Source: Candidatus Methanophagales archaeon (GTDB lineage: Archaea > Halobacteriota > Syntropharchaeia > Alkanophagales > Methanospirareceae). Taken from it: a stretch of DNA of 8,603 nt. The stretch is taken from contig JAGGZZ010000122.1 in assembly GCA_021161765.1 (NCBI GenBank), forward strand, positions 1 to 8,603, read 5' to 3'. The notes under the pieces were generated by a model. That model did no database searches, was not told the origin of the DNA, and saw only the letters and a list, made by a program, of their open reading frames with translations. Every line of letters starts with the position of its first letter. Position 1 is the stretch's first letter. The translations under genes and the position numbers were made by a program. Positions 3,846 through 8,603 of this stretch are shown piece after piece.

Positions 3846-5819
3846 TCAAATTTTTGTTCTATGTAAGTGCAAATAGAGTTCTTCCAGTCTTCTTACTCTC
3901 TCTTCTCTCAGATATTTAGTTACACTCTTCTGTGAAATACCCATCCGCCTTGCAATGCCTGAATCCCTGTAACCTCGTGCATGCAACTCTTTTATCTCCT
4001 TAATCTGTTTTGGTGTCAACATCACTTCTTCTTCATGTCTTTTTACTTTTTCTTCCTTCTTAGGAACGACGGTCCTTCGTGGAATAGTTCTAGTTCTGTC
4101 CTTTGCAATGTGCCGCAGAGTACGATGTCTCGCAAGAGATTCATCGTTGCTCTCATGAATCTTTTCTAAGGCTCTTTCAGTCACTTTTCTAACATCTTCA
4201 TTCTCGCGTTTCCATGCTCGAATAAGGGGTTCAATTGCTCTTTTATCCCCTATCTTGCCAAGAGCCTCTGCCGCACTCTTCTGAACATTCGTATCCTCAT
4301 CTTTCAACGAGGAAATAAGAGGTTCGAGTGCTGGTTCTCCCATCTTACAAAGAGCCGCTGCCGCACTCTTCCTAACACCCTCATTTTTATCTTTCAATGC
4401 TCGAATAAGGGGTTCAATTGCTCTTTTATCCCCTATCTTGCCGAGAACCTCTACCGATAACTTCCGAACACCCGCATCTTTATCTCTCAAAATCGGAATA
4501 AGTGGTTCAATTGCCGGTTCCCCTATTTTTTCAAGTGCTTCTGCCGCAGTTTTCCTAACAGTCCTCACTCGGTCTTTCAAAGTCCAAACGAGAGGTTCAA
4601 TTACTCTTGCATCTCCTGTTTTACCAAGAGCCCATACCGCACCCATCCGTACATCCTCAGACTTATCATTCAAGGCATGAAGAAGAGGTTCAACATCTCT
4701 TTTGTCCCCTATCCCACCAAGAGCCTCTACCACACTCCGTCGAATATTCGAATCTTCATTTTCCTTCAAAGTCTGAATAAGAGGCTTAATTGCCGGTTTC
4801 CCTATTTTTTCAAGTGCTACTATGGCACTCCTCTGGACATCCCGATTCTCATCCCCTAAAACCTGAATGAGAGGTTCAATTGCTCTCGCATCTCTTATCT
4901 CTCCAAGTGCATCCACCGCACCCAGGCGAACGTTCTCTGACTCCTCTTCAGCTCTTGGCGACGGAGCCAGACAAGTAAAGTCGGATCCACCGAAAACGCT
5001 GCATGCATCCACCGCACCCAGGCGAGCCTTCTCTGGCTCCTCTTTCATGGATTGAATGAGTGGTTCAAGTGCTGGTTCTCCTATTTTTCCAAGTGCTTCC
5101 GCAGCACTCCTGCGAACATCCTTCTTCCTATCTTTTAAAGTTTGAATGAGCGGTTCTACTGCTCCTGTACTCCCTATCTCTCCAAGAGCCCATGCCGCAC
5201 CCATCCGAACATCCTTATCTTTATCTTTTAAAGTTTGAATGAGCGGCTTTACTGCTCCTATATCTCTTATCTTACCAAGAGCCCATGCCGCACCCATCCG
5301 AACATTCCAATCTCTATACTTCAAAGCCTGAATTAGCGGTTGTTTCTTATTCTTCTCCTCCAACTCTTTTGCCATCCTTTCTCTTTCTTTTTTCTTTTTC
5401 TTTTCCTCTGCCACCTCCTGAATATATTGTCCCAGCGTATCAAATAGAGCATTTGGATTACCTTCCTTCTTGATGTATCTATTCGCCCCTTTATTTAATG
5501 CCTCTACCGCCACCTTCTCTTCTCCTTTGCCCGTGAAGATAATAAAGGGAATGTCGTTTCCTTTCTTCCTCAACTCTTCCAGAAATTCGAGCCCATTCAT
5601 TCCCGGCATCTTGTAATCAGAAAGGATGACGTCAAAATTTTCAGTTTCCACTAGTTCCAGTCCCTGCTCTGCGGATAATACCGGAGTGATTTTAAAATTG
5701 TTATAGCCCTTCCTTTTCAGAAACAATTTTGTTATCTCAAGAGCTCCCCTCTCATCTTCCACGTGCAAAACCCGTATTGGTGCAGAGTTTGAATATTCCG
5801 ACGGAATTTTCTTTTTCAT
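3846..5819 (-). CDS. Receiver-HEAT repeat-HTH fusion protein (response regulator with HEAT scaffold and DNA-binding tail)
   Basis: A 657-residue protein. Residues 14-135 are a receiver domain with VLHVEDE (Glu21, Asp22), phosphosite Asp68 in LSDYKMPG, Thr96 in IFTGKG and Lys118. Residues 137-159 are a very basic Lys/Glu coiled coil. Residues 160-562 hold about 13 HEAT/PBS-lyase-type repeats of 30-31 residues on the pattern EPLIQTLKD-xxxDVRxxAAxALGxIG. Repeats ending GDKRAI and GEPAL alternate, giving a 61-residue higher-order unit. Repeat 4-5 is disturbed at residues 273-290 (a Cys/Pro-rich stretch). Residues 563-597 are a basic linker, and 600-640 form a helix-turn-helix (LTPKQIKEI, then SGIARRMGISQKSVTKYL) like Hin-type or sigma-region-4 folds. 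There are no membrane segments. ATG 5819 follows an ideal AAAGGTGAT ribosome binding site by four bases. It lies 90 bases after the kinase gene. A phosphorylation-controlled transcription factor is the likely role. Confidence 0.9.
   Translation of the reverse strand: MKKKIPSEYSNSAPIRVLHVEDERGALEITKLFLKRKGYNNFKITPVLSAEQGLELVETENFDVILSDYKMPGMNGLEFLEELRKKGNDIPFIIFTGKGEEKVAVEALNKGANRYIKKEGNPNALFDTLGQYIQEVAEEKKKKKERERMAKELEEKNKKQPLIQALKYRDWNVRMGAAWALGKIRDIGAVKPLIQTLKDKDKDVRMGAAWALGEIGSTGAVEPLIQTLKDRKKDVRRSAAEALGKIGEPALEPLIQSMKEEPEKARLGAVDACSVFGGSDFTCLAPSPRAEEESENVRLGAVDALGEIRDARAIEPLIQVLGDENRDVQRSAIVALEKIGKPAIKPLIQTLKENEDSNIRRSVVEALGGIGDKRDVEPLLHALNDKSEDVRMGAVWALGKTGDARVIEPLVWTLKDRVRTVRKTAAEALEKIGEPAIEPLIPILRDKDAGVRKLSVEVLGKIGDKRAIEPLIRALKDKNEGVRKSAAAALCKMGEPALEPLISSLKDEDTNVQKSAAEALGKIGDKRAIEPLIRAWKRENEDVRKVTERALEKIHESNDESLARHRTLRHIAKDRTRTIPRRTVVPKKEEKVKRHEEEVMLTPKQIKEIKELHARGYRDSGIARRMGISQKSVTKYLREERVRRLEELYLHLHRTKI
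4134..5342 (-). repeat. Coding tandem repeats encoding the HEAT array
   Basis: About 13 in-frame units of 90-93 bp. The strongest nucleotide identity is 46 bp without a mismatch between 4214-4259 and 4397-4442, exactly 183 bp (61 codons) apart, which points to recent duplication or gene conversion of a two-repeat unit. A second near-identity begins GCATCCACCGCACCCAGGCG and occurs at 4909 and again at 5005, 96 bp apart; it encodes RLGAVDA twice around an aberrant insert. Confidence 0.75.
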
Positions 5820-5822
5820 TTT

Positions 5823-5860
5823 ATCACCTTTAATTGTATTGCAAAGGGAGGGTATAAAAA
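5823..5860 (-). promoter_or_regulatory. Promoter and ribosome binding site of the HEAT-receiver gene
   Basis: The minus strand carries TTTTTATACC (5851-5860) as TATA box, then an ATTGCAA-related site (5838-5845 in plus reading), then AAAGGTGAT (5823-5831), a near-perfect complement of the archaeal 16S rRNA end. TATA-to-ATG distance is 31-32 bases, so the leader is about 11 nt. TATA sequence, spacing, the upstream TGTAAGT and the ATTGCAA box all recur at the 145-residue receiver gene. The HEAT gene can therefore be transcribed apart from the kinase gene. Confidence 0.6.
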
Positions 5861-5909
5861 ACTTACAATGAATTTAACTTTTTTAGCTGATGTTAACAAT
5901 TTTTTTAAA

Positions 5910-8183
5910 TCAATTCCTCGGTATGGTGAAGAAAAACGTGCTCCCTTCCCCAGGTCTGCTCTCTACCCATATCTCACCTCCAAGTCCTTCCACGATCTTC
6001 TTGCAAATTGCCAGTCCCGCTCCGGTGCCTTCGTATTCAGACGTAGAATGCAACCTCTCAAAGAGATTGAAGATATTAGCTTGATATTTCTCTTCTATGC
6101 CAATACCGTTGTCTCTCACCGTGAACAAATAATCCTGCTCTCGCTCTTCACAGTTGACCTCCACCTTTGGCTTATCTGCCCGATTGAACTTCAATCCATT
6201 GTCAATAAGATTTGTGAAGAGTTCTTTCATCCAGACGCGCTGCGTGGAAACGAGGGGCAGTTTCCCTACGACAACTTCGCCTCCTCGCTCCCCGATTCGC
6301 GCACTTAGATCTGTTTTTATCTCCTCCAACAGCTCATTCATGTCCACCGTTTCCACCTCGATGAATTTCCGCCCTACGCGACTCAAGGTAAGAAGGTCTT
6401 CAATTTGCACGCCCATTCGTTCCACTGCTTCTTTCACCTTATTTAAATATCCTCTTCCTGTTTCGTCGAGCACATCGGCATAATCTTCGCTAAGGAGCAT
6501 GGAAAAAGCTTGAATAGAGCGTAAAGGTGCTTGCAAATCGTGTGATACCGTGGACGTGAAATCTTCCAGGTCCCGGTTTGCTCGTTCCAGCTCCTTCGTG
6601 TATTTCTCTAATTCTTTCTCCGCGCGCTTCCGCTCGGTGATGTCTCTCATGAGGTAAACGAATTTTATTATTTCTCCATTTTCATCAAGGACCGGAGAAC
6701 TCTTTTCGGAGAAATATCTGCCAAAATTTGGTTCGTATCGTTCTATGGTTTCGACTTTTTTGGTTTTCAACGATTTTTTTAGTGGACAGTTTTTTGGAGG
6801 GTTATCAATATTGTGAAAAACGTTGTAGCATTTCATACCTATTATCTCCTCTTTGGGCTTTCCCACAAGTTCTTCAGCAGCCTTATTAACTCGCTCGATG
6901 GTAAAATTTGTATCCGCCATAATCATAACGTCTGCTAAAGAACTGAAAGAATCTCGCCATTCTTTTTCTGCTTGCCGTATTTTTTCCTCCGCGCGCTTCC
7001 GCTCCGTGATGTCGCGGCTTATCGTCAGAACATGCGTTATTTTTCCCGATTCGTCAGTTAAAGGAACTTTTTTGGAATGCACATAGTGTCTAACACCTTC
7101 AACACCGGTATAAGTAAGTTCTGGGTTCTCTATCATCCTTCCCGTTTGAAATACTTTATCATTTGTTCCCCTGTATTCACCCTTCTTACCAATTACTTCG
7201 TGCTTAGCAACGCCAGTTATATTACAATATGCCTGATTGACCAACACGACGCGGTGCTCCGAGTCCTTGAGAGTGATTGTATCGGGGATGTTATCGATGA
7301 CACTCTCAAGGAACTTGCGGGATTCTTTCAGCTCTTCCTCCGCTCGCTTCCGCTCGGTGATATTTGAGAAAATACAAATGGTATATTCAAAATTCTCAGG
7401 TTTTGGCTCTTTTCCTCCGAAGTATCCGACTGAGTTTAATTCTAAATCCACTTTCCCTCCATCCTTTTTATTATAACATTGATACACGCCTTCCAGCGTC
7501 TCACCACGTATTAATTTTGGTATATATTCCTTTTCTGTCTTTTCGATGGTTTCTTCACAGGCTAAAGGAGGAAGGACTACATCCTCTCCAGAAGCGTCAG
7601 TGAACCTCGATTCTTTTACAAGATTTATGTGTTCTATTTCTTCTCTTGACCACCCGGTCCACTCCAATAGTCTATCCGTGCAATCTACCCTGTAATCCTC
7701 GTGAACGTTCACAATTGCAACTGGTGCACGCTCACGCAAGTCAGTATGTATCTCAGCCAATTCTTTTATCTTCTCCTCCGCTCGTTTCTTCTCTTCCTGC
7801 AACTGGTAGCTCTCAGTAGCTTTTTTAATAACGTGCAACAACTCGTCCATGTTCACGGGCTTCTCGATGTATGAGTATGCACCCGCTTTTAACGCTTCTA
7901 TTGCCGTATTCTTGGAAGCAAAAGCGGTAATTATGATGGCATAAGATTCCGGATTGAGCTCTTTTAGCCCCCTTAACATCTCTATCCCACTAATGTCCGG
8001 AAGCTTCAAGTCTATCAGGCAAATAGCGAAAGGGAACTTTTCCTTTTCTTCTCTTGCGAGAGTTAAGGCTTCTCTGCCCTTCCCCGTAGTCTCTACTTCG
8101 TAGCCTTCTTCCGATAATATATCGCTTAACGTCTCACGCATTTCTGCGTCGTCCTCAACCATGAGTATGTGCTGTTTCTTCAT
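5910..8183 (-). CDS. Soluble hybrid histidine kinase, REC-PAS-PAS-PAS-HisKA-HATPase
   Basis: A 757-residue protein. The receiver (4-122) has Asp11 and Asp12, phosphosite Asp58 in LIDLKLPD, Thr86 and Lys108. A short coiled coil (125-150) leads to three PAS domains at about 150-280, 286-398 and 405-522, each closed by the PAC-type DITERKRAEE or NITERKRAEE. PAS3 contains KCYNVFHNID and then KNCPLKK, a Cys-x5-His-x9-Cys-Pro pattern that could hold a metal or redox centre (inference). HisKA has His548 in VSHDLQAPLRS. HATPase_c shows the N box around Asn662, G1 DNGIGI (691-696) and G2 GTGAGLAI (719-726), so the kinase looks complete. There is no hydrophobic segment, so it senses cytoplasmic signals. 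The N-terminal receiver may take phosphate or gate the PAS array. A TAG directly precedes ATG 8183 in frame, and the ribosome binding site is weak. Confidence 0.95.
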   Translation of the reverse strand: MKKQHILMVEDDAEMRETLSDILSEEGYEVETTGKGREALTLAREEKEKFPFAICLIDLKLPDISGIEMLRGLKELNPESYAIIITAFASKNTAIEALKAGAYSYIEKPVNMDELLHVIKKATESYQLQEEKKRAEEKIKELAEIHTDLRERAPVAIVNVHEDYRVDCTDRLLEWTGWSREEIEHINLVKESRFTDASGEDVVLPPLACEETIEKTEKEYIPKLIRGETLEGVYQCYNKKDGGKVDLELNSVGYFGGKEPKPENFEYTICIFSNITERKRAEEELKESRKFLESVIDNIPDTITLKDSEHRVVLVNQAYCNITGVAKHEVIGKKGEYRGTNDKVFQTGRMIENPELTYTGVEGVRHYVHSKKVPLTDESGKITHVLTISRDITERKRAEEKIRQAEKEWRDSFSSLADVMIMADTNFTIERVNKAAEELVGKPKEEIIGMKCYNVFHNIDNPPKNCPLKKSLKTKKVETIERYEPNFGRYFSEKSSPVLDENGEIIKFVYLMRDITERKRAEKELEKYTKELERANRDLEDFTSTVSHDLQAPLRSIQAFSMLLSEDYADVLDETGRGYLNKVKEAVERMGVQIEDLLTLSRVGRKFIEVETVDMNELLEEIKTDLSARIGERGGEVVVGKLPLVSTQRVWMKELFTNLIDNGLKFNRADKPKVEVNCEEREQDYLFTVRDNGIGIEEKYQANIFNLFERLHSTSEYEGTGAGLAICKKIVEGLGGEIWVESRPGEGSTFFFTIPRN

Positions 8184-8263
8184 CTATAAACTAACCTCGT
8201 TCACCTTTCCTTTTCACATTCTCCTGAGTACACCTCCCCAATACATATCATAATTTTTGGATG

Positions 8264-8274
8264 GCTATATAAAG
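8264..8274 (-). promoter_or_regulatory. TATA box of the kinase gene
   Basis: Minus strand CTTTATATAGC with an A-rich upstream flank predicts transcription start near 8243 and a leader of about 60 nt. That leader contains GGGGAGGTG and AGGAG-like purine runs far from the start, but only a weak site close to ATG 8183, so translation may be inefficient or controlled by leader structure. Confidence 0.55.
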
Positions 8275-8294
8275 TTTTCCCTCACTTAAACAAA

Positions 8295-8313
8295 ATTGCT
8301 TAAATTTAGCAAT
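8295..8313. promoter_or_regulatory. Hyphenated palindrome in the divergent promoter region (candidate operator)
   Basis: ATTGCTTAAATTTAGCAAT: six-base arms ATTGCT and AGCAAT around a 7-bp AT-rich centre. It sits 20 bp behind the kinase TATA box and 15 bp before the TATA box of the rightward winged-helix gene, so one bound dimer could control both promoters. The winged-helix protein encoded to its right is the natural candidate ligand (inference). Confidence 0.45.
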
Positions 8314-8328
8314 ATTTCTTTTATTTAA

Positions 8329-8337
8329 CTATATATG
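8329..8337 (+). promoter_or_regulatory. TATA box of the rightward winged-helix gene
   Basis: CTATATATG, centred about 36 bases before ATG 8369, predicts a leader of about 10 nt. No ribosome binding site is evident before the ATG, which fits a near-leaderless archaeal mRNA. Confidence 0.5.
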
Positions 8338-8368
8338 CGGCATTTATTTAAAATAATGACTATAAGCA

Positions 8369-8603
8369 ATGATAGAGGGTGGAGTAGCAGTAGCAGCCGA
8401 AGTCGGCAGCGAAGAGGTAATGGTGATGTTAGGTATGGATAGAGAAGATGAATCGACGCGTATGCAAAATACGCTTCGCCTCGCTGTATGCTCTGACCTG
8501 CGAAGAAATCTTCTGATATGTTTAAAAGAAGGTAAAAAAGCGCTGAGCGAATTACGAGTTGAGCTGGAAATAAGTTCTACAACTGCTATACACGCATTAA
8601 GAG
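8369..8603 (+). CDS. N-terminal part of a winged-helix regulator, FilR1/DUF1724-like (3' end outside window)
   Basis: An open frame of 78 codons runs off the window edge. An in-frame TAA 6 bases before ATG 8369 makes this the first possible start. A 40-residue acidic, low-complexity leader is followed by the helix-turn-helix start LAVCSDLRRNLLICLKEGKKALSELRVELEISSTTAIHALR. That pattern (S-x-LR-x-x-LL-x-x-LKEG-x-x-x-LSELR-x-x-x-x-IS) is typical of methanogen winged-helix regulators that carry a C-terminal FilR1/DUF1724 domain, which is not visible here. A later start, such as Met18 or Met20, is possible because the leader is unusual. The gene is divergent from the kinase and shares a palindrome with it, suggesting it regulates the kinase gene or itself. 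Confidence 0.75.
   Translation, partial: MIEGGVAVAAEVGSEEVMVMLGMDREDESTRMQNTLRLAVCSDLRRNLLICLKEGKKALSELRVELEISSTTAIHALR

Noticed and set aside
4951..5004. A frameshift pair explaining the odd HEAT segment
   Set aside because: Translating the other two frames does not restore a HEAT pattern, and the flanking duplicate blocks are a whole number of codons apart.
5868..6308. 146-codon open frame on the plus strand
   Set aside because: It lies wholly opposite the kinase's clear HATPase and HisKA domains and has no recognisable motif, so it is a shadow frame.

Overview
The window looks like chromosomal DNA of a euryarchaeon from the methanogen/anaerobic methanotroph side of the tree (Methanosarcinales, Syntrophoarchaeia or ANME-1-like). 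This rests on A/T-rich TATA boxes about 25-35 bp before start codons, archaeal Shine-Dalgarno sites (AGGTGAT, AAGGAG), receiver and PAS-kinase families of the methanogen type, and a winged-helix regulator at the right edge resembling the methanogen FilR1/DUF1724 group. Taxonomy is an inference; there is no rRNA or tRNA gene.

Layout, left to right. (1) The 3' end of a winged-helix regulator (+). (2) A leader of about 270 bp holding a TATA box and a 139-bp element with 30-bp inverted ends that stops just before the ribosome binding site. (3) A two-domain RecA/KaiC-like ATPase of the GvpD type (489-1889, +). (4) Five genes on the minus strand. In transcription order (from high to low coordinates) these are a soluble REC-PAS-PAS-PAS-HisKA-HATPase kinase (8183-5910), a REC-coiled coil-13x HEAT-HTH protein (5819-3846), a single-domain receiver (3458-3066), a second single-domain receiver (2751-2314) and a small coiled-coil protein (2255-1962). 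(5) A divergent control region of about 185 bp with a hyphenated palindrome between two promoters. (6) The 5' end of a second winged-helix regulator (+, from 8369).

The genes read as a compact cytoplasmic signalling hub. One hybrid kinase has three PAS sensors and no membrane segment. Three further receivers lie beside it: two have no output domain, and the third carries a long HEAT scaffold ending in a DNA-binding helix-turn-helix. The KaiC/GvpD-type ATPase is a plausible partner. The receiver of the HEAT protein and the 145-residue receiver are close paralogues. Their promoters share geometry and motifs (GGTATAAAAA in plus-strand reading, and an ATTGCAA box just inside it). A separate 20-bp motif is shared by the upstream regions of the two stand-alone receivers, which suggests co-regulation.

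The intergenic spaces are rich in non-coding repeats. Two copies of one element (328-466 and 3651-3841, 93% identical over a 117-bp core) lie in opposite orientation and bracket the ATPase, the coiled-coil gene and both small receivers. A second repeat type occupies 2870-3050. No transposase, CRISPR array or RNA gene was found. The most unusual item is the REC-HEAT-HTH fusion, followed by the inverted repeat pair and the candidate operators.
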